DNA of 64,000 nt. It comes from M0108 sp044228695. Its GTDB lineage: Bacteria > Pseudomonadota > Gammaproteobacteria > Chromatiales > Chromatiaceae. Shown here piece after piece: positions 34,957-43,154 of the stretch. The first letter of the stretch is position 1; each line of letters starts with the position of its first letter. Made by a program: the position numbers and the translations under genes. The notes under the pieces are model-generated. The model saw nothing but the letters and a program-made list of their open reading frames with translations, did no database searches and had not been told where the DNA came from. The stretch lies in NCBI GenBank assembly GCA_044228695.1, contig JBGAUK010000008.1, positions 1 through 64,000 on the forward strand, in the 5' to 3' direction.

Positions 34957-35516
34957 AGATCATCGAGACCGAGATCCCCGGCGTCCTGGTCATCGAACCC
35001 CGGGTCTTTGGCGACGAACGGGGCTATTTCCTGGAGAGTTGGCAACAGGAACGCTACGCCGCCGCTGGCATCCCTCCGGGTCTGGTGCAGGATAATCAGG
35101 CCTATTCCCGCCATGGCGTCCTGCGCGGCCTGCACATCCAGCATCCCCATCCCCAGGGCAAGCTGGTGCAGGTGCTGAGGGGCGAGGTCTTCGACGTGGC
35201 CGTGGACGCCCGCCCCGGCTCGCCCTGGTTCGGGCGCTGGGTCGGCGCCCTGCTCTCCGGCGAGAACCACCGCCAGTTCTGGGTCCCCGCTGGCTTTGCC
35301 CATGGCTACTATGTCACCGGCGCGGACGCCCTCTTCAGCTATAAGTGCAGCGACTATTATCACCCCGAGAATGAGCTGTCGGTGGCCTGGAACGACCCCG
35401 CCATCGGCATCGACTGGCCCCTGCGGGGTGATCCTATCCTCTCCGCCAAGGATCTGGCGGCTACTCCGCTCGCCGCCGTCCCGACCGAGCGCCTGCCGGC
35501 CTATGCCGGCCCCTGA
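34953..35516 (+). CDS. rfbC: dTDP-4-dehydrorhamnose 3,5-epimerase
   Basis: RfbC epimerises C3 and C5 of the keto-deoxy sugar. The 187-residue cupin-fold product has the catalytic His in RGLHIQHPHPQGKLV near residue 62, FDVAVDARPGSPWFGRW, and the FWVPAGFAHGYYV strand. Length is typical of the family. It overlaps the end of rfbA and lies 25 nt before rfbD. Confidence 0.96.
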   Translation: MKIIETEIPGVLVIEPRVFGDERGYFLESWQQERYAAAGIPPGLVQDNQAYSRHGVLRGLHIQHPHPQGKLVQVLRGEVFDVAVDARPGSPWFGRWVGALLSGENHRQFWVPAGFAHGYYVTGADALFSYKCSDYYHPENELSVAWNDPAIGIDWPLRGDPILSAKDLAATPLAAVPTERLPAYAGP

Positions 35517-35541
35517 TTTGGACTCCGGATTGAATCCCTTG

Positions 35542-36432
35542 ATGAAAAAGCGACCCGAAATCCTGCTGATTGGCGCCGACGGTCAGGTCGGTTGGGAATT
35601 GCAACGCACCCTGGCGCCCCTGGGCAATCTGACCCGCGCCACCCTCGATGGTCGTTGGGAGCGGGCCCTGGACCTGGCCAAAGCCGAGTCCATCGCCTGG
35701 GTCCTGCGCGAGACCCGGCCCGATATCGTCATCAACGCCGCCGCCTACACGGCGGTGGACAAGGCCGAGACCGAACAGGACCTGGCGCAACGCATCAATG
35801 GCGATGCCCCCGGCCTGCTGGGGCGCCTGCTCGCCGAGCGTCGTGTGCCCGTCCTCCATTACTCCACGGATTTTGTCTTCTCCGGTCAGGCCGAGCGCCC
35901 CTACCAGGAGGATGATGAACCCGGCCCCCTCAATGTCTATGGCGCCACCAAACTCGATGGCGAAAACCGGCTGCTCGACTCTGGCGCCCCGGCCCTGATT
36001 CTGCGCACCAGTTGGGTCTATGGCCGCTACGGTCAGAATTTTCTCCTCACCATGCAGCGCCTGTTGCGGGAGCGGGAGGAGCTCCAGGTGGTGGATGATC
36101 AGATCGGCGCCCCCACCTGGAGCCGCTTGCTGGCCGAGGTCAGTGCCCAACTCCTCTACCGCGTCCTGAGCGGAGACATCGATCTGGAGCGTCAGTCCGG
36201 CCTCTACCAGGTCACGGGTGGCGGCCAGACGAGCTGGTGGGGCTTTGCCAAGGCGATCCAGCAGGCCAGCGGCGCCCGCTGCCGCCTGCTGCCGATCCTC
36301 TCGCGCGATTATCCCTCCCCCGCCAAGCGGCCGACCTACTCCGTCCTCGATAACGGTAAGCTCCTGGATACCTTCGGGCTGGCCCTCCCGCACTGGGAGA
36401 CCTCCCTGACCATGTGTCTGGCGGAGACTTGA
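35542..36432 (+). CDS. rfbD: dTDP-4-dehydrorhamnose reductase
   Basis: RfbD reduces the keto sugar to dTDP-L-rhamnose with NAD(P)H. The 296 residues start with the Rossmann motif LLIGADGQVGWEL, then NAAAYTAVDKAE, STDFVFSG, and the Tyr-x3-Lys pair in NVYGATKLDGE near residue 132. ATG 35542 is the first start giving this N-terminus; the longer open frame upstream lies within rfbC. Last gene of the rhamnose operon, which supplies cell-surface polysaccharide. Confidence 0.95.
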   Translation: MKKRPEILLIGADGQVGWELQRTLAPLGNLTRATLDGRWERALDLAKAESIAWVLRETRPDIVINAAAYTAVDKAETEQDLAQRINGDAPGLLGRLLAERRVPVLHYSTDFVFSGQAERPYQEDDEPGPLNVYGATKLDGENRLLDSGAPALILRTSWVYGRYGQNFLLTMQRLLREREELQVVDDQIGAPTWSRLLAEVSAQLLYRVLSGDIDLERQSGLYQVTGGGQTSWWGFAKAIQQASGARCRLLPILSRDYPSPAKRPTYSVLDNGKLLDTFGLALPHWETSLTMCLAET

Positions 36433-36445
36433 GGAGGTCGGCGAA

Positions 36446-36471
36446 GGCAGGCCCGATCAGGCCTACCTGCC
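36446..36471 (+). terminator. Hairpin after the rhamnose operon
   Basis: GGCAGG (36446-36451) pairs with CCTGCC (36466-36471), 14 nt after the rfbD stop. There is no T tract, so this is a candidate Rho-assisted 3' end only. Confidence 0.35.
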
Positions 36472-36504
36472 CTTGCCCTGCCGGTATGGGTGCGGAGCTG
36501 GCTT

Positions 36505-36523
36505 GGGGTCTGGTCTTGACCCC
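36505..36523. repeat. Short REP-like palindrome, copy 2
   Basis: GGGGTC, spacer TGGTCTT, GACCCC. It shares the GGTC...TTGACC core with the element at 16679-16702. It lies in the 187-bp gap between rfbD and the secreted-protein gene. Two degenerate copies do not establish a family. Confidence 0.3.
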
Positions 36524-36619
36524 CCCGAAGACCACATCCATACTCAAAACTCTTCGAGTGCCTTAGGTGCTCCCTAACCTAATCCCCCTAAATCCATGTC
36601 AACTACCAGAGGTAAAACC

Positions 36620-37633
36620 ATGAAAAGAATGCTCCTGGCAGCCCTGTGTTCGGCCGCGACCCTGCCCGCCCTCGCCCAAGATGCCAAGGTGGACATCTCG
36701 TTGCAGGCCGCTATGCCCTCCATTCGCGACCCCTCCCGGAACGATACCTTCAAGTTCACACTGACGGACGCCAAGATCGTCACCAGCCTTGAATTGGAAT
36801 GCCAGGCGGGCCGCACCCAAGCCCTGGTGTTGCGCACCAATGAGCAATGCAGCGTTAAAGGCACGGGTGCCATCCTCAATCCCTCGAACCCTGGCCAGCG
36901 GATGCCTCGCGCTCAGTACGCGGGTGGCTTCACGGTCAAGGAGAATGGCCAGGTCGAAGGCAATACCCTTAGCGTGAACTACCTGGCGGTGGGCAAGGTC
37001 CCTGCCTCCTCGGAATCCTTCGGCGGCGGCATGACCCTGAAGCCGGAAAACCCCTCCCCGGGGGCGGCGGAGCTGCAGGCCACCATCCTGAAGAAGCTGA
37101 GGGGTGAAAAGGCGGCGGGCTCTGTCATCGACGAACGGGTAGACACCGTCCAGCTCTCCAACTTTTTTATCCCCTCGGCGGGGCTGCCCTCGGAGAAGGG
37201 CTGTGCCTGGAACGGGGACATGATCTTTTCCTACCAGACGAACTCCTGGTTCATCAATGTCACCGCCAAGTGCGGCGAGAAGAACTATGCCCTCAAGGGC
37301 AACATGCCCTGGACCGACACCCCGGGCGCGACCAACCAGACCCAGTATGACCTGACCCTGACCCTGCCGAGCGCGGCCATCGGTTCGGACGATGCCCTCT
37401 TCGCCAACCCCGATGGGGATAGCGATCTCTTCGCCACGGTCGATGGCATGACCGGCACCATCATCATGAAGGAATCGGGCCATGTGAAGACCAAGGTGGA
37501 TGGCGTCGATGACGAGGTGGCGACGCAGATCGAGGGCAGTGGCGCCCTGAAGGGGACCAATGTCTCCCTGGAGGCGGTGCGCTCCTTCACCCTGCTGATC
37601 GGTATCCTGTCGCGGACCTTCTTCGGGGCCTGA
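36620..37633 (+). CDS. Secreted protein of unknown function
   Basis: The 337-residue product starts with a Sec signal peptide (MKRMLLAALCSAATLPALA, cleavage probably after the ALA). The mature part is beta-rich and has two widely spaced cysteine pairs (LECQ/EQCS and GCAW/AKCG) that could form disulfides in the periplasm. No membrane anchor or known domain was recognised. ATG 36620 has AGAGGT 9 nt upstream; an ATG at 36596 is in frame but lacks a ribosome binding site and spoils the signal peptide. A strong GC hairpin follows. Confidence 0.75.
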   Translation: MKRMLLAALCSAATLPALAQDAKVDISLQAAMPSIRDPSRNDTFKFTLTDAKIVTSLELECQAGRTQALVLRTNEQCSVKGTGAILNPSNPGQRMPRAQYAGGFTVKENGQVEGNTLSVNYLAVGKVPASSESFGGGMTLKPENPSPGAAELQATILKKLRGEKAAGSVIDERVDTVQLSNFFIPSAGLPSEKGCAWNGDMIFSYQTNSWFINVTAKCGEKNYALKGNMPWTDTPGATNQTQYDLTLTLPSAAIGSDDALFANPDGDSDLFATVDGMTGTIIMKESGHVKTKVDGVDDEVATQIEGSGALKGTNVSLEAVRSFTLLIGILSRTFFGA

Positions 37634-37638
37634 TAGTC

Positions 37639-37665
37639 CCCTGCCCGCACCAGGGCCGGGCAGGG
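37639..37665 (+). terminator. GC-rich hairpin after the secreted-protein gene
   Basis: CCCTGCCCG (37639-37647) pairs perfectly with CGGGCAGGG (37657-37665) around a 9-nt loop, 5 nt after the stop codon. It lacks a T run. The position suggests transcript end or 3' protection. Confidence 0.5.
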
Positions 37666-37736
37666 CCAGACCCTGGTGGTCCATTTCCCGGTCAGCCGCG
37701 CCGCGGGCGCGGTGGCCAGGCCTGAGAGGGGCCCGT

Positions 37737-37742
37737 TATAAT
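37737..37742 (+). promoter_or_regulatory. Consensus -10 box for prfC
   Basis: A perfect TATAAT lies 38 nt before the prfC ATG. No good -35 is seen 17 bp upstream in this GC-rich stretch, so strength is uncertain. Confidence 0.45.
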
Positions 37743-37780
37743 TTCGCGCCTTAACCGAGCGCCTTCCCACCGGATGTTTC

Positions 37781-39361
37781 ATGGCCCAGCTCCACGAGCA
37801 ACTCGCTAAACGGCGAACCTTCGCCATTATTTCCCACCCCGATGCCGGCAAGACCACCCTGACCGAAAAGCTGCTGCTGTTCGGCGGGGCCATCCAGATG
37901 GCCGGTACCGTCAAGGGCCGCAAGGCCGCGCGGCACGCCACCTCCGACTGGATGGAACTGGAAAAGCAACGGGGCATCTCGGTCACCTCCTCGGTGATGC
38001 AGTTCCCCTATGGCGATGCCATCGTCAACTTGCTCGACACCCCGGGTCACGAGGACTTCTCGGAGGACACCTACCGGACCCTGACGGCGGTAGACTCCGC
38101 CCTTATGGTGATCGATGTGGCCAAGGGGGTGGAAGAGCGCACCATTAAGCTCATGGATGTGTGTCGCCTGCGCGCCACGCCCATCCTCACCTTTGTCAAC
38201 AAGCTGGATCGGGAAGGGCGTAACCCCATCGAGGTCTTGGATGAGATCGAGCAGGTGCTCAAGGTCCGCTGCGCCCCCGTCACCTGGCCCATTGGCATTG
38301 GCAAGCGTTTCAAGGGCGTTTACGACCTGCGTAATGGCAAAACGCATCTCTTCAGCGCCCAGCATGGTGGCCGTATCCGCAGCGGCGAGGTGATAGACGG
38401 TCTGGACAATCCCCGCCTGGATGAGTTGTTGGGGGAGCAGGCGGTGGAACTGCGGGAGGAGATGGAGTTGGTGGCCGGCGCCAGCCACGCGCTGAACCTG
38501 GACGATTACCTGGCGGGGGAGCAGACGCCGGTCTTCTTTGGTTCCGCCATCAATAACTTCGGCGTCGAGGAATTGCTAAGGGCCTTTGTCGATTACGCCC
38601 CGCCGCCCCGGCCGCGCGCGACCCTGCAGCGCGAGGTCCGCCCGACGGAGGAGGGCTTCACGGGCTTCGTCTTCAAGATCCAGGCGAACATGGACCCTGG
38701 CCATCGGGATCGCATCGCCTTCCTGCGTGTCTGTTCCGGCAGCTATCGCAAGGGCATGAAGATGCGGCATGTCCGCATCGGCAAGACCATCCAGGTCGCT
38801 AACGCCATCACCTTTCAGGCCGACGAGCGGCACCTGGTGGAGGAGGCTTGGCCCGGCGACATCATCGGCCTGCACAACCATGGCACCATCCAGATTGGCG
38901 ATACCTTCACCGAGGGTGAGGAGCTGAAGTACCTGGGCATCCCCTTCTTCGCCCCAGAACTCTTCCGGCGCGTGGTGCTTAAAGACCCGCTGAAGATGAA
39001 GGCCCTGCAAAAAGGGGTGGTCCAACTCTCGGAGGAGGGCGCGACCCAGGTCTTTCGTCCCCTCAAGAACAACGATCTCATCCTCGGCGCTGTCGGCAAT
39101 CTCCAGTTCGACGTCGCCGCCTACCGGCTCAAGGACGAATATAGTGTCGAGGCCGTGGTCGAGCCCGTGAGCGTCCATACGGCGCGCTGGGTGGTCTGCC
39201 CGGATGACAAGATGCGGGAACGCTTCCAGGACAAGGCCTACGAGAACCTGGCCCTGGATGGTGATAACCAACTGGTTTATCTGGCCCCCACTCGCGTCAA
39301 CCTGAGCCTGATTCAGGAACGCTGGCCGGATATCCGTTTTCTGGCGACCCGCGAACTCTAA
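37781..39361 (+). CDS. prfC: Peptide chain release factor 3
   Basis: RF3 is a GTPase that recycles RF1 and RF2 from the ribosome. The 526 residues hold G1 HPDAGKTT near residue 19, the switch region with GISVTSSVMQF, G3 DTPGHEDFSEDTYRTL and G4 NKLDREGR. The C-terminal domains show family features such as FFGSAINNFGVEELL and the terminal IRFLATREL. The length matches E. coli RF3 (about 529). ibaG follows 47 nt later. Confidence 0.97.
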   Translation: MAQLHEQLAKRRTFAIISHPDAGKTTLTEKLLLFGGAIQMAGTVKGRKAARHATSDWMELEKQRGISVTSSVMQFPYGDAIVNLLDTPGHEDFSEDTYRTLTAVDSALMVIDVAKGVEERTIKLMDVCRLRATPILTFVNKLDREGRNPIEVLDEIEQVLKVRCAPVTWPIGIGKRFKGVYDLRNGKTHLFSAQHGGRIRSGEVIDGLDNPRLDELLGEQAVELREEMELVAGASHALNLDDYLAGEQTPVFFGSAINNFGVEELLRAFVDYAPPPRPRATLQREVRPTEEGFTGFVFKIQANMDPGHRDRIAFLRVCSGSYRKGMKMRHVRIGKTIQVANAITFQADERHLVEEAWPGDIIGLHNHGTIQIGDTFTEGEELKYLGIPFFAPELFRRVVLKDPLKMKALQKGVVQLSEEGATQVFRPLKNNDLILGAVGNLQFDVAAYRLKDEYSVEAVVEPVSVHTARWVVCPDDKMRERFQDKAYENLALDGDNQLVYLAPTRVNLSLIQERWPDIRFLATREL

Positions 39362-39408
39362 CCGCGGCGTCTTGTTGCGATGATGCCCCTGAACGAGGAT
39401 AAGGAAGG

Positions 39409-39651
39409 ATGGAAACTGAAGCCGTGGCGCAACTCATTCGTGCCGGTCTGCCGGATGCCCAGGTCCAGGTTAGCGGAGACGGCAGTCATTTCGAGGCCCT
39501 GGTGGTCAGCGCGGCCTTTCTCGGCAAGGGCCCGCTGGAAAGGCAGCGCCTGGTCATGGCCACGGTACGGCCACAGCTAGAAAGCGGCGAACTCCACGCC
39601 CTTTCGATCAAGGCCCAAATCCCGGGCCCGGAGAATAACCCGGGCAGATAA
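39409..39651 (+). CDS. ibaG: BolA family protein IbaG
   Basis: The 80-residue product is a BolA-type protein of the short IbaG/YrbA branch, which binds 2Fe-2S clusters with monothiol glutaredoxins. It keeps the helix-turn-strand order and the FEALVVSAAFLGKGPLERQRLV core, with an HALSIKA C-terminal strand containing the conserved His. The usual cell-envelope neighbours of ibaG (mla genes, murA) are absent here. Confidence 0.85.
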   Translation: METEAVAQLIRAGLPDAQVQVSGDGSHFEALVVSAAFLGKGPLERQRLVMATVRPQLESGELHALSIKAQIPGPENNPGR

Positions 39652-39747
39652 GACCCCCGGGGCGCTTGTTGCCCGCCGGCTGGCAATCTGGCCTCGGAGA
39701 GCCATACTTTCGATTGAAGGTAAGCAATAACCAACAGGAGGCCAGCC

Positions 39748-39987
39748 ATGTTCCTGAAACACAAAGCCAGCGGCAAGCTCGTCGAGGTGCTGGGTCTGCG
39801 TGATCTCTTCAACCCCATCCACGAGTTACTCATTGGCCGTTATAACGCCGGCGAGGAATTGCAGGATCCCGAGCAATTCCGCAAGGCCGATCTGGTGTTC
39901 TGCTCGGGTGAAGCCCTACCCAGGTGCTGGACCGACGTCCACTATCGCGATGACGAGGCCTTTCACCACTACCGGCTTGCACCCTGA
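39748..39987 (+). CDS. Conserved small protein, often labelled acetyltransferase
   Basis: The 79-residue product (MFLKHKASGKLVEVLGLRDL...) resembles a short conserved gammaproteobacterial family with the pattern YNAGEELQDPEQF and LVFCSGEALPRCWTD. Database entries often call it acetyltransferase, but it lacks a GNAT acetyl-CoA motif and is too short for one. Function unknown. AACAGGAGGCC 5 nt before the ATG is an excellent ribosome binding site. Confidence 0.75.
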   Translation: MFLKHKASGKLVEVLGLRDLFNPIHELLIGRYNAGEELQDPEQFRKADLVFCSGEALPRCWTDVHYRDDEAFHHYRLAP

Positions 39988-40106
39988 GCCGTGAGACAAG
40001 CTGCTGCCGCGCTCCGTCCCACCCCCCAGCGAAATCGCCGTATTTCCCGGGTAAGGGTGGCGCAACGGGGCGCTGTTTGTGGTGGACAGGCGTGAAAAAT
40101 ACCGAT

Positions 40107-40135
40107 TTGACGGCCCCATGACCTGTCCCTAAAAT
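40107..40135 (+). promoter_or_regulatory. Promoter of tRNA-Val
   Basis: TTGACG (40107-40112) and TAAAAT (40130-40135) are spaced by 17 bp. Transcription would start near 40142, eight nucleotides before the mature tRNA. Confidence 0.75.
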
Positions 40136-40149
40136 GGACCCTTCTGTTC

Positions 40150-40224
40150 GGGCGATTAGCTCAGCGGGAGAGCACTCCCTTCACACGGGAGGGGTCACTG
40201 GTTCGATCCCAGTATCGCCCACCA
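40150..40224 (+). tRNA. tRNA-Val (anticodon CAC)
   Basis: Acceptor GGGCGAT (40150-40156) pairs with ATCGCCC (40214-40220), followed by ACCA. The anticodon stem CTCCC/GGGAG encloses TTCACAC, giving anticodon CAC for GUG. The T arm reads CTGGTTCGATCCCAG. Length 75 nt including CCA. Confidence 0.97.
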
Positions 40225-40516
40225 AATTCCCAATATAAATCAAGAAATTGGCTAAGATTCGCCGGGGCTGCCAGGCCTCGAAAGCCTTACGTGATGTCCA
40301 GGTGTGATAACTAGGTACCGGTAGCGCGCCGCGCCCCACTTGAACTTCCTTGTTTCTGCCCCCCCCCGCCACGCTTCGGGTTCTATTCACCATGCTCCTG
40401 GCACCCTGGGGCTCGTTCTCCTCTTTACCACCTTCCCGCCCTGGGTCAGTTGCGATGCCGCTGGCTCGCCATGCCCAGATCCGGGTCTCAAAGTCATTCA
40501 CGCCAGTCCGGCGCGC
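40225..40516. other. Intergenic stretch after tRNA-Val
   Basis: No gene is supported on either strand. An open frame on the minus strand is antisense to the tRNA and gives a well-known false product. A run of nine Cs (40359-40367) marks a spot where base calling could be unreliable. Confidence 0.4.
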
Positions 40517-40545
40517 AAAAAAAGAGCCCCGCAAGCGGGGCTTTT
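40517..40545 (-). terminator. Intrinsic terminator of the 49-residue peptide gene
   Basis: A 7-bp stem AGCCCCG/CGGGGCT with a CAAG loop (40525-40542) is followed on the minus strand by a run of seven Ts (complement of 40517-40523). On the plus strand it has only four Ts. It ends the minus-strand transcript 23 nt after the peptide gene. Confidence 0.9.
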
Positions 40546-40568
40546 ATGACAGGGTTGGACTTGATCTG

Positions 40569-40718
40569 TCAGCTTCCAAAGACCGAATCCTGGGTCTTAG
40601 CCGTTTGCACCGAAACCACGGAGGCCTGGGACTGGTTAAGGGAACTCTCTTCAGAGACCACGACGCCGGTTGAGACACCACCGATGACCAGAGCGATTGC
40701 AGCGATAACACCTAACAT
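40569..40718 (-). CDS. Small single-span membrane or secreted peptide, 49 residues
   Basis: ATG 40718 follows AGGAG with ideal spacing. The 49 residues open with a hydrophobic helix (MLGVIAAIALVIGGVSTGVVV, no charged residue). A polar Ser/Gln-rich tail of about 28 residues (EESSLNQSQAS...) follows. There is no clear signal-peptidase motif beyond small residues, so it may stay in the membrane. The gene has its own consensus promoter, a perfect palindrome over the -10 and a strong terminator: a complete one-gene unit. I do not recognise a family. Confidence 0.65.
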   Translation of the reverse strand: MLGVIAAIALVIGGVSTGVVVSEESSLNQSQASVVSVQTAKTQDSVFGS

Positions 40719-40756
40719 TTTTGTTCTCCTAAAGGGGAGTGGGGTTGGATTGAGAG

Positions 40757-40786
40757 TTAGTATATCAGTGGATACTAATATAACAA
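40757..40786 (-). promoter_or_regulatory. Promoter and operator-like palindrome of the 49-residue peptide gene
   Basis: On the minus strand, TTGTTA (40786 to 40781) and a perfect-looking TATACT (40764 to 40759) are spaced by 16 bp. A perfect inverted repeat TTAGTAT-N8-ATACTAA (40757-40778) covers the -10 and most of the spacer. That is the usual place for a repressor to block RNA polymerase. The regulator is unknown. Confidence 0.65.
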
Positions 40787-40967
40787 GACCCAAGATGTTA
40801 CGCTTTGTTACCGCACTGTTAAGAATACCGGGCTCAGAGGGCCTCTTCCCAGATGGGCGAGAGGCGCATGGTGTTAGTGGTCTGTCCGGCCAGGGAGTAG
40901 GGCGCGTCACCAGCCGGATGGGCTGTTGGCCGATCAGGCTAAGACCATAAGCTCTCTTTGGTAGCCG

Positions 40968-43154
40968 TCAACTCCCCCGGCGGGAGCCATGGCCGGCGTA
41001 CCACAAGAGGTGCTCAAGGAGCCCCGTGGTGCGGGCAACGGAGGCCTGCACGCTTTTGAGCATGGCGGGCACCTGGGTGACATCCAGGTTGTCGCTGATC
41101 TCCAGTGCGGCGAGTTGGGCGTTGCCGACGATGCTTGCCAGGAGATCCCGGAAGATGAGGTCATCCTTGGAGTCCAACGGGATGGCCAGCACCTTGTGTT
41201 GGGCAATGATGCCCTCCTGGAAACGCCGCCGCGCGTCGTCGGCGGCTTTGCGCTCGCTCAGATCATTAAAAATAATCACAAATCCAAGCGTCTGGTGAGG
41301 CGATGAGAGCACCGGGTCGGCACGCACCAGAAAGGCCCTGCCTCCCCCCTCGGGGACTAGCAGCAGGGTCTCGCTCCGCCAGGGGCGCAGATGCTCCCGG
41401 AGGTCCAGCAGTTGCCGCTGGGCCTCGGTCTTATCCACGAAGAGGGCAAGAATATCCGCCAGGGTACCGGGGCGATGACCGGCCTTGAGCAGGCGGTCAA
41501 AGGCTTGGTTGGTCAGGAGGATCCGCCCCGCGGCATCGGCGATGAGCAGGGGCTGTTCCGAGAGCCGGACCCGGGTCATGACCTGTTCCAGTTGGTGCTG
41601 GGTAATCAGGAAACGAACTGCGCGGAACTGCTGAATGACGTCCGCCACCGAGTCCCCCATCAGGCGGGCGGTGGTGAGGTCGTTCGCCGTCCAGGGGTCC
41701 GAGGTGCCCTCGACGACCTCGTGCCACTGGGCGAAGGACCGGCGCGGCGAGAGCTGGGTGGGATCGTCGCCGGTTTTTACCCCTTCGTGGGGGTTGCCGC
41801 CCCAGGTCAGGGTCCGTATCCGCTCGGGTCGGAACCAGAGCAGGTATTCCCCTGGGGTTTGGGAGATGGGCACGGCCAGGACGCCGGCCGCGACGGTGGT
41901 CAGGGACTGGAAGAGCGGCTCGCGACGACAGAGGTCGGCCGTGGCCATCACGGGTTCGCGGGGTCCTTTATCCAGCCAGGCCCCGATCTCGCGCAACTGC
42001 TGCGTCCCTGGGACATCGCCGGCGGTGACGATGGCATCATCCCGCAGCAGGGCTACCCCCGTCGCATTCAGCGGCTGCAGTACGACCTGGGGGTTGTCGA
42101 AGAGGGCGCCCTCCCAGTCACCGTTGGTCGAGATGGCCTCGACCATGCGCTGCTCGAGGCGCCGCACGGATAGCTCGGCCTGGGACTGCACGAAGCTTTC
42201 GAGGGCAGCGATGCGGGTCGATGTCGCCTCGGCGAGAAGTTCACAAACGACACGGGTGGGGTACTGAATCAGGCGGGGGGTGTAATGGTGACATGCCACC
42301 AGCCCCCACAGTTTGTCGCCCACGACCAGGGAGGCCACCAGGGTGGCGCACACCCCCATGTTCTTGAGGTACTGGATATGGATGGGGGACATGCTGCGCA
42401 GGCAGCAGAGGGACATGTCGAGGGGGGCGCCGCCATTTGGCACCCGCTCGGGTACCAGGGGAACCGGGGTGTAGCCCGCGTCCACCAGAACCCGGACGCG
42501 GTTGCGTTTGTAGAGGCGGCGCGCGATGCGGGGAATGTCGCTTGCCGGGTAGCGATTGCCCAGGAAGGGCTCCAGCTCGGGCTCGCGTTCCTCGGCGATG
42601 ACGGCCCCATGCCCGTCCTCGTCGAAGCGGTAAACCATGACCCGGTCATAGCCGGCCAGTTCCTTGAAGATCTTCGCGGTTTCGTCGCCGAGGGCCTGGA
42701 GGGAAGAAGTCGCCGAGATGCCCCGCAGGGCCTCGCAGACGAAGGCCGAGGGGTCGGACGGTGGGGCGGCGAGTTCGAGTTCCAGGATCAGGCCGCCGCC
42801 CGCCGGGCGGTGCAGGGAGCCGTCGAGTTCCCCGCCCAGGGTGTCCACTCGGCAACGCACCGCCACCGGGATCTGATCGATGGGATCCCCGAGGTGCGCG
42901 CTGACCCGCTGGGCCAGGTTGCCGCCCAAGGCCCCCAGCGGTTTGCCGAGTACCCCGTCGGTGACGCAGAGAAAAGCCGCGGCGTTGGCGCTCGCTTGCA
43001 CCATGGTGAGGTCCGGTTCGCTGACCAGTAACAGGACCCCGTGGGGCTGGATGGAATTGGCGAGGTGGATTTGTTCCCGCTCGCAGTTGGACAGGTCCGC
43101 CTGTCCAAAGCCGGGGTTAGTGGAGGGAGACGCGTCCTTGCCCAAGGCACTCAC
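40968..43154 (-). CDS. bphP: Bacteriophytochrome without kinase ATPase domain
   Basis: This is a red/far-red photoreceptor. The 728 residues have the PAS-GAF-PHY sensory module. The biliverdin-binding Cys24 is in LSNCEREQIHLANSIQPHG, and the chromophore-pocket motif YPASDIP is near residue 210. After PHY come a PAS domain (about 540-650) and a short helical end (about 650-728) with no HATPase N, G1 or G2 boxes. This PAS-helical output resembles the bacteriophytochromes of Rhodopseudomonas and Bradyrhizobium that bind PpsR directly. GTG 43154 overlaps the ppsR stop (GTGA), so the two are coupled. Confidence 0.92.
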   Translation of the reverse strand: MSALGKDASPSTNPGFGQADLSNCEREQIHLANSIQPHGVLLLVSEPDLTMVQASANAAAFLCVTDGVLGKPLGALGGNLAQRVSAHLGDPIDQIPVAVRCRVDTLGGELDGSLHRPAGGGLILELELAAPPSDPSAFVCEALRGISATSSLQALGDETAKIFKELAGYDRVMVYRFDEDGHGAVIAEEREPELEPFLGNRYPASDIPRIARRLYKRNRVRVLVDAGYTPVPLVPERVPNGGAPLDMSLCCLRSMSPIHIQYLKNMGVCATLVASLVVGDKLWGLVACHHYTPRLIQYPTRVVCELLAEATSTRIAALESFVQSQAELSVRRLEQRMVEAISTNGDWEGALFDNPQVVLQPLNATGVALLRDDAIVTAGDVPGTQQLREIGAWLDKGPREPVMATADLCRREPLFQSLTTVAAGVLAVPISQTPGEYLLWFRPERIRTLTWGGNPHEGVKTGDDPTQLSPRRSFAQWHEVVEGTSDPWTANDLTTARLMGDSVADVIQQFRAVRFLITQHQLEQVMTRVRLSEQPLLIADAAGRILLTNQAFDRLLKAGHRPGTLADILALFVDKTEAQRQLLDLREHLRPWRSETLLLVPEGGGRAFLVRADPVLSSPHQTLGFVIIFNDLSERKAADDARRRFQEGIIAQHKVLAIPLDSKDDLIFRDLLASIVGNAQLAALEISDNLDVTQVPAMLKSVQASVARTTGLLEHLLWYAGHGSRRGS

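Noticed and set aside
40181..40534. Open frame on the minus strand ending GDTGIEPVTPPV
   Set aside because: The C-terminus is the standard artefact of reading tRNA-Val backwards. The rest is intergenic.
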